64,000 bases of DNA. Origin: Parasulfuritortus sp049322515. Its GTDB lineage: Bacteria; Pseudomonadota; Gammaproteobacteria; Burkholderiales; Thiobacillaceae. The DNA lies in the NCBI GenBank assembly GCA_049322515.1, contig JBMOQW010000025.1, positions 1 to 64,000 of the forward strand, given 5' to 3'. A model generated the notes under the pieces. That model worked only from the letters and a program-made list of their open reading frames with translations. It searched no databases and was not told where the DNA came from. Shown in pieces: positions 26,412-44,400 of this stretch. Every line of letters starts with the position of its first letter. The stretch's first letter is position 1. A program made the position numbers and the translations under genes.

Positions 26412-26944
26412 TTGCGCTGTCCGCGTCCTCACTCCTTGTGCGTGCCTCGCGGGTGCGCGGGCGTGCTCGCGCTCTGCCTGTGCCTGTCGGGCGGCGCCCT
26501 GGCCGAAGACCTGGCGGCCAAGGTCAAGGCCGCCTACCTGTTCCATCTCACTAAGTTCGTCGAGTGGCCGACGGCGCCGGCCGGCCAGGAATTCCGGATT
26601 TGCCTGTATGGCGCCGATCCGGTCGCCGCCCTGATGACCGATCTGTCCAACCGGCCGGTGCGCGACGCCACCCTGAAGGTGCTGGTGGAACCCAGCATCC
26701 CGCCCGGCCAATGCCAGATTCTGTATGTCGGCCAGGACGACCGGCGCCTGGCGGACCTGCTGCGCCGGACCCGTGGCGAGCCGGTGCTGACGGTCAGCGA
26801 CAAGCCCGATTTCGCCCACCAGGGCGGCATGGTCGGCTTCTACCCGGAAGCCGGCAAGATCAAGCTGGAAATCAATCTGGACGGTGCCCGTGCCGCCCAG
26901 CTGCGACTCAGCGCCAAACTCCTCGGAATCGCCCGCACCGTGCC

Positions 26945-26948
<4 letters not shown>
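26412..26948 (+). CDS. YfiR-family periplasmic protein (DUF4154)
   Basis: This 178-residue protein matches the YfiR family: AAKVKAAYLFHLTKFVEWP after the signal peptide, FRICLYGADP, ILYVGQ, then VLTVSDKPDFAHQGGMVGF and the KIKLEINLDGARAAQLRLSAKLL ending. In Pseudomonas, YfiR is periplasmic and represses the diguanylate cyclase YfiN. Here the partner is a histidine kinase with a similar periplasmic region, encoded by the overlapping next gene. The start is uncertain. I prefer the TTG at 26412, which follows GAGG overlapping the receptor stop and gives a full signal peptide; a GTG at 26442 is the alternative. Confidence 0.86.
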
Positions 26949-30381
<3,433 letters not shown>

Positions 30382-30385
<4 letters not shown>

Positions 30386-32897
30386 CCGACCCTGCCCGCG
30401 ACCGCATCCTGATCGTCGACGACGTGCACGAAAACCTGCACGCCCTGATGAACATCCTGCGCGACGACTATGCCATCCTGGCCGCCACCCGGGGCGAAAA
30501 GGCGCTCGAACTGGCCGCCCGGTCGCCCCGGCCGGACCTGATCCTGCTCGACATCAAGATGCCCGGCATGGATGGCTACTCGGTGCTTTCGCACCTGAAG
30601 TCGGACCCGTCACCGCCGACATCCCGGTGATCTTCGTCACCGCCCTGTCCGAGGCCGCCGACGAGGCCCGCGGCCTCAAGCTCGGCGTCGCCGACTACAT
30701 CACCAAGCCGGTCAATCCCGACCTGCTGCGCCAGCGCGTACGCACCCAGCTGGCACTGCGCCGGCACCGCGATCGCCCGGTCAGCGCCATACCGGCCGAG
30801 CATGGCCAGCCGCCCAGCCTGCTGGTGGTCGACGACATTCCGGAAAACATCCATGCCCTGATCGAGGCGCTCAAGCCGGACTATCGCATCCAGGTGGCCA
30901 ACCACGGTGCCCGCGCGGTCGAGCTGGCCATCGGCGAACACCCGCCCGACCTGATCCTGCTCGACGTGCTGATGCCCGGCATGGATGGCTACCAGGTGTG
31001 CCGGCAAATCAAGGCCAGCCCGGTCGGCCAGCGCATCCCGGTGATCTTCGTCACCTTGGTCGATGCCACCGAGGACAAGGTCAAGGGCTTCGCCTGCGGC
31101 GCCGCCGACTACGTCACCAAGCCGTTCGACATCGACGAAGTGCGCGCCCGGGTGCGCACCCACCTCGAACTCGCCCGCCTGCGCATCGACCTGGAGGCCC
31201 AGGTCGCCCAGCGCACGGCCTTGCTGGAACAGAGCGAACGCAAGTACCGGATCCTGGCCGACTACTCGCCGAACTGGGAATACTGGCTGGCCAGCGACGG
31301 CAGCTACCTCTACGTCTCGCCCGCCTGCCTGACGGTGTCCGGCCATGCGCCGGCCGAATTCTTCCAGGATCCCGGCCTGCTCGACCGGCTGATCCATCCC
31401 GACGACGTACCGGCCTGGCAGGCGCGCAACGCGCCTGGCGCCCCCGACCTGCTGGTCGTCCGCCTGCGCACCCGGGACGGCGCCGAACGCTGGATCGAGC
31501 ACATCGGGAAACCGGTGTTCGACCCGAATGGCCGCAGCCAGGGCGTGCGCGGCTCGCTGCGCGACATCACCGAGCGGCGCCTGGCCGAACAACGGGTCGA
31601 CTACCTGACCCAGCGCGACCCGCTCACCGGGCTGCCCAACCGGGCCCTGTTCAGCGAACTGCTGCACCAGGCAATCCAGCGCGCGGAGCGCAGCCATGAC
31701 CAGCTGGCCCTGCTCTACATCGACCTCGACCACTTCAAGACCATCAACGAAAGCCTCGGTCACGCCCAGGGCGATGCCCTCCTGGTCGAGGCCAGCCAGC
31801 GCCTGGCCGCCGAGTTGCCGGACTGCGAGGCCATTGCCCGGATCGGCGGTGACGAATTCAACATCCTGCTCGACACCGGCCTGCCCTGGATCGACCTGAT
31901 CGGCCAGCGCCTGATCGACCGCCTGTCGCAGCCGTTCGAGATCGACGGCCATCCGGTCTACGTCGGCGCCAGCATCGGCATCGCCCTCTACCCGATCGAC
32001 GGCCGCGATGCCGCCACCCTGTTGCGCAATGCCGACGCCGCCCTGCACCGGGCCAAGGACGACGGCCGCGGCCTGCTGCGCTTCTTCTCGCCCGACATGA
32101 CCCGGCGCGCACAACAACGCCTGACCCTGGAAGCCGACCTGCGCCAGGCCGTGGCGCGCGGCGAACTGGTGCTGCACTACCAGCCCCAGGTCAGCCTGGC
32201 CGACGGCCGCCTGGTCGGCATGGAAGCCCTGGTGCGCTGGCAGCACCCGCGCCTGGGCCTGATCAGCCCGGCCGACTTCATCCCCCTGGCCGAGGAAAGC
32301 GGGCTCATCTTCGAACTCGGCGAATGGGTCCTGCGCGAAGCCTGCCGGCAGATCGCCGCCTGGCTCGCGGCTGGCCTGGCGCCCCAGCGCACCGCGGTCA
32401 ACATCTCCGCCCGACAGCTCGGCCGCGGCCAGCTTGCCGACCTGGTGCGCGGACAACTCGCCCAGCACGGCCTGTCGGCCAACCGGCTGGAACTGGAGAT
32501 CACCGAAAGCTGCCTGCTGATCGACCGTGAGCGGGCCTCCGACACCCTGCGCGCGCTCAAGCAATTGGGCATCAGGATCGCCATCGACGATTTCGGCACC
32601 GGCTATTCCTCGCTCGCCTTCCTGCAGGAGCACGAGGTCGACAAGCTCAAGATCGACCTGTCCTTCATCGCCGGCATGCTCGACAAGCCGGACAGCGCAG
32701 AGATCGTCAAAGCCATCATCGCACTGGGCCGCAGCCTCGACCTCGACATCGTCGCCGAGGGCGTCGAGCGGCCCGAACAGGCCGAGCGCCTGCGCGCCCT
32801 GGATTGCCCCAGCATGCAAGGCTATCTGGTCAGCCGGCCCCTGCCGGCCGAGGCCATGACCCGCTTCCTGGCCGAGCACACGCCAGCGATGACCTAG
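30382..32897 (+). pseudogene. REC-REC-PAS-GGDEF-EAL regulator, broken by a one-base frameshift in the first REC
   Basis: The frame from ATG 30382 encodes a receiver (RILIVDDVHENL, LILLDIKMPGMDG) but stops at 30630. The rest of that receiver (ADIPVIFVTAL, ADYITKP) continues in the next frame, with a second receiver (about 30820-31170), PAS, an intact GGDEF (31845-31859) and EAL (from 32223). Adding one G near 30609 (GACCCG-TC) restores a single protein of about 838 residues. The stop of the first part and a GTG at 30627 form a GTGA overlap, so the second part might still be made by coupled re-initiation. A sequencing error is equally possible. The domains after the break look under selection, so this is recent or not real decay. 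Confidence 0.8.
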
Positions 32898-32899
32898 CC

Positions 32900-36756
<3,857 letters not shown>

Positions 36757-36760
<4 letters not shown>

Positions 36761-38364
36761 CCCTGATGGCCTGGAACGCCCACCTGGACACCGGCTTCGA
36801 GGTCGTCGATCGCCAGCACCGCGGCCTGGTCGACCTGATCAACGAGGTCGGCCCGCGCCTGGCCCACGCCGGCGAGGCGGGCGTGGCCGATCCCCAGCCG
36901 TTGCTCGACCGGCTGTTCGACTATGCCGCCGTGCATTTCCAGACCGAGGAAGGCCTGATGGCCAGCCACGGCGTGCATCCCAAGGTACTCGAGCACCATC
37001 GCCAGACCCACGCCCGCTTCGTCGCCGAGGTCTCCGACATGGCACGCCGCTTCGCGGCCGGGGAAGGCGTCACCGGGGCCGGGCTGATTGCCTTCCTGGC
37101 CAGCTGGCTGGTCCTGCACATCCTCGGCGAGGATCAGGCCATGGCGCGCCAACTGCGCGCCCGTGCCGCCGGACTGCCGGCCGAGGCCGCCTACCGCGAG
37201 GCCCGGGGCGACGACCTCGACCCCGATCCGGCCGCCCTCAGCGAAGCCTTTTCCGACCTGTACACCCGGCTCACCGGACAAAACGTCGAGATCGACGACG
37301 CCCGGATGGCCATCGAGCGCTACAGCCATCATCTCGAGGACCTGGTGCGCGAGCGCACTGCCGAGCTGGAACGGGCACGCGACGCCGCCGAAGCGGCCAG
37401 CGTGGCCAAGAGCCGCTTCCTCGGCACCGTCAGCCATGAGCTGCGCACCCCGATGAACGCCATCGTCGGCCATGCCAGCCTGCTCGCCCAGCACGCCCAG
37501 GACCCCGCCGAGCAAGCCCATGCCGGACGCGTCGTCGAGGCCGCCCGGCACCTGCTCGAGATCATCAACCAGCTGGTCGACTACGCCCGCCTCGATGCCG
37601 GCGAGTCCCTGACGCACAGCGACCAGGCCTTCGACCTGCGCGCCCTGGTCGAGGCCGCCTGCCGGCCGGCCTTGGCCCGCGCCCGGGCCAAGGGCCTGGA
37701 CACCGGCCTGGACTGGGCCGAGGGGCTGGCGCGCTGGCGCCGGGGCGATCCGCAGCACCTCGCCTTCATCCTGGCCCAGCTGGTCGACAACGCGGTCAAA
37801 TTCACCGCGCAGGGGCAGATCCGGGTCCGGATCGAGGCCCACGGCGAGGGCCTGCGCGCGCTGGTCGAGGATACCGGCATCGGCATTGCCGAAGCCGACC
37901 GTGCCCGCCTGTTCGCCCCGTTCGGCCAGCTCGACGACCGGCCCAACCGCCAGTTCGAGGGCCTCGGCCTCGGCCTCGCCATGGCCCGCCGGCTGGCCCA
38001 AAGCCTGGGCGGCGAGGTCGAGTTCACCAGCGCGCCAGGCCAAGGCAGCCGGTTCTGGCTCGACCTGCCCTACCCGGCCGCGCCGGCGCCCGAAACCGGG
38101 ATGGACCCGCCCCAAAGCCCCGCACCGGCCGCTCCGGCGGCACCCACGCCGGCGCCCCCCCTCGACCGCGCGCAGGTGCTTCGCCTGGGCCGTCTGCTGG
38201 GCAGCAACGACACCCGGGCCAACACCCTGTTCGCACAACTCGAACCCGGGCTGCGTACGCGGTTCGGCGCAGGCGTCGACAGCCTGGCGGCGGCCATCGG
38301 CGAGTTCGACTACGAGACGGCCTTCGCTCGGCTCAAGCAGCTCATGGAGGGGGCTCGATCATGA
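36757..38364 (+). CDS. Bacteriohemerythrin-histidine kinase fusion
   Basis: This 535-residue soluble protein fuses an N-terminal bacteriohemerythrin (about 1-135) to a kinase. All seven diiron ligands are visible: His21, His60, Glu64, His81, His85, His121 and Asp126. A helical linker leads to HisKA (His227 in GTVSHELRTP), a HATPase (QLVDNAVKF, DTGIGI, GLGLGLAMA), a Pro/Ala-rich linker and the C-terminal helical module shared with the neighbouring kinases. It has no receiver or Hpt of its own. Hemerythrin domains bind O2 and respond to oxygen or redox, so this is a likely oxygen-sensing input. The ATG overlaps the previous stop and follows GGAGG. Confidence 0.93.
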
Positions 38365-38411
38365 GCCGGCAACGTCGTTCTGCGATAGATCAATGGCTGC
38401 CTCGAAGCGCC

Positions 38412-38440
38412 CGTCATGCCCGCCCAGGCAGGCATCCAGG
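38412..38440. repeat. REP-like extragenic palindrome
   Basis: CGTCATGCCCGCCCAGGCAG, continuing GCATCCAGG, matches the common proteobacterial extragenic repeat type (GTCATTCCCGCG..GGCGGGAATCCAG). The two arms ATGCCCGCC and GGCAGGCAT form a near-perfect hairpin. It lies in the only sizeable gap (145 bases) of the signalling run, between the hemerythrin kinase and the HD-GYP gene, and may stabilise or attenuate the transcript there. Confidence 0.6.
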
Positions 38441-38509
38441 CCTGGCCATGTCGGGGTGCCCGTCGCCTGACGATGGGTCAGGGATCCGCTCACGCCGCGA
38501 GGCCACGCC

Positions 38510-39628
38510 ATGCCCAGCACCCTGTTGATCGTCGACGACGAGCCCGCGAACCTGGCCGTACTGGCGCAGATCTTGCAGCCGCACTACCGGGTGCGCGCCG
38601 CCAATTCCGGCGCCCGCGCGCTCCAGGCGGCGCGCAGCGCGCCGCGTCCCGACCTGATCCTGCTCGACGTGATGATGCCCGACCTGGACGGCCACGCGGT
38701 GCTCCAGGAACTGCGCGCGGATCCGGACACCCGCGACATCCCGGTCATCTTCGTCACCGCCCTGGACGACGACGCCAACGAGGAACGCGGGTTGCGCCTG
38801 GGTGCGGTCGACTACATCGGCAAGCCGATCAAGCCGGCCGTGGTCCTGGCCCGGGTGGCGACCCACCTGGAGCTGAAGCTGGCGCGCGATCGCCTGGCCG
38901 AGCAGAACACCTGGCTGGAAGCCGAAGTGGCCCGGCGCATGGCGGAAAACCAGCTCACCCAGGATGCCAGCATCCTGGCCCTCGGCTACCTGGCCGAAAC
39001 CCGTGACACCGAGACCGGCGACCACATCCACCGCACCCAGCAGTACGTGCACTCCCTGGCCTGGGAACTGTCCGACCATCCGCGCTTCGCCGACCAGCTG
39101 GATGCGAATGCCATCAAGCTGCTGACCAAGTCGGCGCCCCTGCACGACATCGGCAAGGTCGGCATCCCCGACCACATCCTGCTCAAGCCCGGCCCGCTCA
39201 ACGCGGCCGAGATGGCCATGATGCGCACCCATGCCCGGCTCGGCGCCGAGGCGATCGAGAAGGCCGAGCGCGCCGTGCACCAGCGCCTCGATTTCCTGGC
39301 CACCGCCAAGATCATCGCCCGCTGGCACCACGAACGCTGGGACGGTGGCGGTTATCCCGATGGCCTGGCCGGGGAGGCCATCCCGATCCCGGCCCGCCTG
39401 ATGGCCCTGGCCGACGTGTTCGACGCGCTGATCACCGCGCGGGTCTACAAGCCGGCCCTGCCGGTCGATGAGGCCCGGCGCATCATCGAGGCCGAATCGG
39501 GGCGACAGTTCGACCCCGACGTGGTCGCCGCCTTCCAACGCTGTTTCGGCGAATTCGCCGATATCGCCCGGCGCTTCGCCGACCGCCCGCACGATCCGGC
39601 GCCGGACGAAGTCGCCGCCCGCCGCTGA
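38510..39628 (+). CDS. Response regulator with HD-GYP phosphodiesterase domain
   Basis: This 372-residue protein has a receiver (about 1-120, phosphoacceptor Asp53 in LILLDVMMPDLDG, Lys in YIGKPIKP) and an HD-GYP domain (about 150-350) with LHDIGKVGIPD and HHERWDGGGYPDG. It should hydrolyse c-di-GMP to pGpG/GMP when phosphorylated by a neighbouring kinase, the hemerythrin kinase being the closest. It starts after the REP-like gap with GAGG upstream, and its receiver is a close paralogue of the one at 46489. Confidence 0.94.
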   Translation: MPSTLLIVDDEPANLAVLAQILQPHYRVRAANSGARALQAARSAPRPDLILLDVMMPDLDGHAVLQELRADPDTRDIPVIFVTALDDDANEERGLRLGAVDYIGKPIKPAVVLARVATHLELKLARDRLAEQNTWLEAEVARRMAENQLTQDASILALGYLAETRDTETGDHIHRTQQYVHSLAWELSDHPRFADQLDANAIKLLTKSAPLHDIGKVGIPDHILLKPGPLNAAEMAMMRTHARLGAEAIEKAERAVHQRLDFLATAKIIARWHHERWDGGGYPDGLAGEAIPIPARLMALADVFDALITARVYKPALPVDEARRIIEAESGRQFDPDVVAAFQRCFGEFADIARRFADRPHDPAPDEVAARR

Positions 39629-39635
39629 GCCCGCC

Positions 39636-41477
39636 ATGTCCCGCTGGCCGATCCTCCAGAGCCTGCTCGACCTGCCACGCGCAACGCTGTGGACGGTGCT
39701 CCGCATCGTGCTGGTCTACGCCGTGTTCGCCAGCCTCTGGATCCTGGGCTCGGACCTGATCGCCGAGCGTCTGTTGAGCGACCCCGACCACCTTCGGCTC
39801 GCGCAAAGCCTGAAAGGCCTGCTGTTCGTCACCCTGACCACGCTGTTGCTGGCCTGGGTCCTGGTGCGCCTGGCCGCCCGCGCATCGGACGCCCGCACCG
39901 GGCATGCCTTCACCGAGGCACTCCCCGCCTCCCGGCGGCCGCTGGCCTGGGCCCTGGCCGGCCTGGCCCTGCTGTTCATCACCCTGGGCGGGCTGATGAC
40001 CGTGCAGGAACACCATGAACAGGGCCAGGAAGCGCGCGTGCAACTGCAAACCCTCGCCCACCTCAAAGCCGATCAGGTCTCGCACTGGCTCGAGTCACGC
40101 CGCGCCGATGCTCGACTCGCCAGCGGCTCGCCCTACTTCAACGAAACCCTGGCGCGCGGGTTGCCGGCGCTGTCGCCCGCCGAGCGCCAGGCGGTCCAGC
40201 GCAACCTGGAACGGTTCCGTGATGCCTACCATTACCAGAGCCTGTTGCTGGTCGATCGCAACGGCGCGATCCAGATCGGCACCAATGACCATGGTCATGG
40301 CCTCGGCCCGGAGGTGCGCCAGGCGCTCACCCGGGCCCAGGCCGAGGGCCAGGTGACCCATACCGACCTGTTTCTGGTCCAGACCCCGGCCCCGGCCCAC
40401 GCCCACCTGGATTTCATCGCGCCGCTACGGACCGATGCGGGTGACGCCCTGGGGGCCCTGATCCTGCGTGCCAATCTCGACCAGGGGCTATTCGCCTTGC
40501 TGAACGGCTGGCCTCATGGCGATCTGCACGCGGAGAGTCATCTGTTCCAAGCCGCGGGGACCGACCTGCTGATGCTCACCGAATTGCAGCCCCCGGACGA
40601 TGCGCCTCTCGGGCGACGCCTGTCCGAGCCCCGGGCCGACCTGCTGGCCGCCCAGGCCCTGCGTCCCGGGTATCGCGCCGGCACCCTGATCGAGGGGGTT
40701 GATATTCGCAATCAGCCCTCGATCGGCTTCGCCCATCCGATTCCCGGCACCACCTGGTGGCTGATGACCCAACTCAACCGGTCGGCAATCCGGGCCAGCG
40801 CCTCCCTCCAGTCGATCTGGCCCTGGGCGGTGGTCGGCCTCGGCTGGCTGGCTTCGGCGGCCCTGCTGGTGACCCTGCTGCAACGGCGCGAGCTGGCCTT
40901 CATCGACAAGCAGCGTCAAGTCCAGACCGAGCGCATCGAAGCCCTGAGCCTGCTCGCGGCCATCGTCAACAGCTCGGCCGACGCGATCTACGCCAAGGAC
41001 CGTAACGGCCGCTACATGCTGTTCAACCGCGCCGCCAGCCATTTCACCGGCAAGCCGGAGGCCGAGGTGCTCGGCCGCGACGACAGCGCACTGTTCCCCG
41101 CCGACCAGGCCAGGATGCTCCAGGACAACGACCGCCGCGTGCTCCGCGAGGGGGGAGTCCTCAGCTACGAGGAACCGCTCAGCACGCCGGACGGACCGCG
41201 CACCTTCCTGGCCACCAAGGGCCCCCTGCGTGATGCCGACGGCCAGGTGTTCGGGCTCTATGGCATCGCCCGCGACATCACCGATCGGCAACGGACAGAA
41301 GCCGACCTGCGCGCCAAGAACGCCGCCCTGGAACGCTTCAACCAGGCCATGGTCGGGCGCGAACTGGACATGATCCGGCTCAAGCGCGAGATCAATGCCC
41401 TGGCCGCCGAACTGGGCCGCGCGCCGCCCTATGACCTGACCGCCCTGGACAGCCCCGCCCCCGGAGATCCGGCATGA
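39636..41477 (+). CDS. Membrane PAS sensor without an output domain
   Basis: This 613-residue inner-membrane protein has hydrophobic segments at about 22-45, 60-80 and 103-123, a periplasmic Cache-like domain (about 125-395), a further TM (about 400-422) and a PAS domain (about 435-555). It ends in a helix reading GRELDMIRLKREINALAAEL and has no kinase, cyclase or methyl-accepting domain. A nearly identical terminal helix ends the protein at 48751. It overlaps the next gene, a LytS-type hybrid kinase, by four bases, so it is probably a ligand-binding input subunit for that kinase, with the end helix as a docking element (inference). Confidence 0.82.
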   Translation: MSRWPILQSLLDLPRATLWTVLRIVLVYAVFASLWILGSDLIAERLLSDPDHLRLAQSLKGLLFVTLTTLLLAWVLVRLAARASDARTGHAFTEALPASRRPLAWALAGLALLFITLGGLMTVQEHHEQGQEARVQLQTLAHLKADQVSHWLESRRADARLASGSPYFNETLARGLPALSPAERQAVQRNLERFRDAYHYQSLLLVDRNGAIQIGTNDHGHGLGPEVRQALTRAQAEGQVTHTDLFLVQTPAPAHAHLDFIAPLRTDAGDALGALILRANLDQGLFALLNGWPHGDLHAESHLFQAAGTDLLMLTELQPPDDAPLGRRLSEPRADLLAAQALRPGYRAGTLIEGVDIRNQPSIGFAHPIPGTTWWLMTQLNRSAIRASASLQSIWPWAVVGLGWLASAALLVTLLQRRELAFIDKQRQVQTERIEALSLLAAIVNSSADAIYAKDRNGRYMLFNRAASHFTGKPEAEVLGRDDSALFPADQARMLQDNDRRVLREGGVLSYEEPLSTPDGPRTFLATKGPLRDADGQVFGLYGIARDITDRQRTEADLRAKNAALERFNQAMVGRELDMIRLKREINALAAELGRAPPYDLTALDSPAPGDPA

Positions 41478-44400
41478 CCGATCCCGGGCTGCTTGCCCTG
41501 GCCCTCACCGTCAACGCCGCGCTCCTGCTCAGCCTGACCCAGCTGATCGACCTGGCCCTGGTGCGTCGCGGCATCCGCTGGCTGGACCGGCCCGGCTGGC
41601 CAGCCGGCCTGGTCGTGGGCGCCCTCGGCTGCCTGCTGATCTCGGTCTCGACCGTCCTGGCGCCTGGATTGATTCTCGACACCCGCTCGGTCCTGCTGGC
41701 GGTGAGCGGGCTCTTCCTGGGCCCGGTGCCAACGATGGTGGCCATGGCCATCACTGCCACCTGGCGCCTCGGCCTGGGCGGCCCCGGCGCCTGGACCGGG
41801 GTCGCCGTGATCCTGGCCTCCGGCCTGCTCGGCCTGGCCGCGCGGGCCCGCTGGCATGGCCGGCTCGCCGATCTCGGCTGGCGCCCGCTGTTCGGCCTCG
41901 GATGGGTCACCCATGCGGTCATGCTCGGGCTCATGGCCCTGCTGCTGCCACGCGACCTGGTTGAGTCCACCCTGGCACGCATCAGCCTGCCGGTGCTGGT
42001 CTTCTACCCTGTCTTCACCGTGGCCCTCGGGCTGCTGGTCGGCGATCGCCTGGCCCGGCAACGTGACCTCGAGCGTCTGCGCCAGGAAGAAGCCCGCTAC
42101 CACAGCCTGTTCGAGAACCGCCATACCGTGATGCTGCTGATCGATCCCGAACACGGTCGCCTGGTCGATGCCAATCCGGCCGCCGAACGTTACTACGGCT
42201 GGCCACGCGCGCAGTTGCGCGGCATGCCCCTGAGCGACATCAATACCTTGTCGGCCGACCAGATCCAGGCCGAAATGGCCCGCGCCAAGGCGGAACAACG
42301 CCAGCATTTCGAGTTCCGCCACCGGCGCGCCGATGGCAGCGTGCGCGACGTCGATGTCTATTCCGGGCCAGTCAACCTGGAAGGCAAGACCTACCTGCTC
42401 TCCATCGTTCACGACGCCAGCGAGCGCAAACAGGCCGAGGCTGCCTTGCGCGACAGCGAATCGGCACGCCTGCGGGTCCAGGCGGACGCCCTGGCGGCAC
42501 AGGAACAGGCCCGCCTGGCGGCCCTCAACCTGCTCGAGGACGCGGTCGCCGCCCGGCACCAGGCGGAAGACTCGCTGCGCGCCCTGGATGCCGTCAATGA
42601 GCGGCTGGAACTGGCCCTGAGCGCCGCCGAACTGGGCATCTACGACCACAATGTTCGGACCGGGATGACCACCGTCACGCCGGAATACGCTCGCATGCTC
42701 GGCCATGATCCGGCCCACTTCGTCGAGACCACGCACACCTGGCTGGAGAGTCTGCACCCGGAGGACCGCGCACGGGTCAATCAGGCATTCGACGACTACC
42801 TCGCCGGCCGTCAGGCCGAATACCGGGTCGAATTCCGCCAGCGTACCGCCCGCGGCGACTGGTGCTGGATCCTCTCGATCGGCAAGGTGGTGGCCCGCGA
42901 TGACCAAGGCCAGCCCCTGCGCATGCTCGGGGTGCATCTCGACATCAGCCAGCGCAAGGCCGCCGAACAGCGTCAGGCCCGCCAGGCCCGGCGTGACACC
43001 ACCCTGCTGGAACTGCCGATCCTGGCCGAGCACCTCGACGAAGTCGCCTTCATGACCCACGCCCTCGACCAGGTGGCGGCCATCACCGGCAGCCGGGTCG
43101 GCTGCATGCATCTGGTCGCCCCGGACCAACGCCGGATCGAGCAGACGATCTGGTCGAGCGCGGCCCAGGCGCAAGACCCGGCACCCTTCGAGCGACCAGC
43201 GCCGGCAGCCCTGACCGGCCCCTGGGCCGAGGCCGCGCAGCACCGCACCGGGGTGGTGTTGAACGCCCCCCCAGAGACCAGCCGACCGGACGGCCACGCA
43301 CCCGGGTCCCGGCTGATCACGGTGCCGGTGCTCGAGCACGACACCGTGGTAATGGTGCTCGGGGTCGCCGACAAGACCGAGCCCTACGCCGACTTCGATG
43401 TCGAGACTGCCCGCCTGATCGGCAGCGACGTCTGGCGCCTGCTGCAACGCAAGCGCATGCTGCACGCCCTGCGCGAGAGCGAGGCGCGCTTCCAGTCCAC
43501 GTTCGAGCAGGCCGCGGTCGGCCTCGCCCTGGTCGCCCCGGACGGCCGCTGGCTGCGCGTCAACCAGCGTCTGTGCGAGATCGTCGGACGGCCGGCCGAG
43601 ATCCTGCTCACGCTCACTTTCCAGGACATCACCCACCCGGACGACCTGGCGCTGGACCAGGACTACGTGCACCGCATGCTGACCCGGGCCATCGATCACT
43701 ACAGCATGGAAAAGCGCTACCTGCGTCCGGACGGCAGCACCGTGTGGGCCAACCTCACGGTCGCCTTGACCTGGAACGATCGCGATGAGCCGGACTATTT
43801 CATCTCCGTGGTCGAGGACATCCAGGCCCGCAAGCAGATCCAGGCCGCCCTGCACGACAGCGAGGAACGCACGCGCAAGATCGTCGAGAATGCCACCGAT
43901 CTGATCTTCATCAACCGCGACGACCGCATCCGCTACATCAACCCGCCCGGGGTGCGCATGTTGCGTGCTGGCAGCGCCGACGACCTGCTCGGCCAGTCAA
44001 TCTACCGCCTGTTCGACCCCGACTTCCACGAGACCCTCCGTACCCGCATCCGGCAGATGTTGGCCCAGCCCGGGCTGGCTGTGCCAGCGATCGAGGAACG
44101 CCTGGTCACATTCGATGGTGGCCGCATCGACGTCGAGGTCAACGCGGTGTCCTACGCCAGCGGCCACCATGTCGATATCCAGGTGACCTGCCGCGACATC
44201 AGCCTGCGCAAGCAGACCGAGGCCCAGCTGCGCAAGCTGGCCCTGGCGGTCGAGCAAAGCCCGGAGTCGATCCTCATCACCGACCGGAGTGCCAACATCG
44301 AGTACGTCAACCAGGCCTTCGAAACCGTGACCGGCTACCGGCGCGCCGAGGCCATCGGCCGCAATCCCCGCTTCCTGGCCTCCGGATCGACCCCGCCAGA

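Noticed and set aside
40288..40301. Fourteen-base palindrome ATGACCATGGTCAT in the PAS sensor gene
   Set aside because: Short enough to arise by chance and set by the codons for Asn-Asp-His-Gly; no further sign of function.
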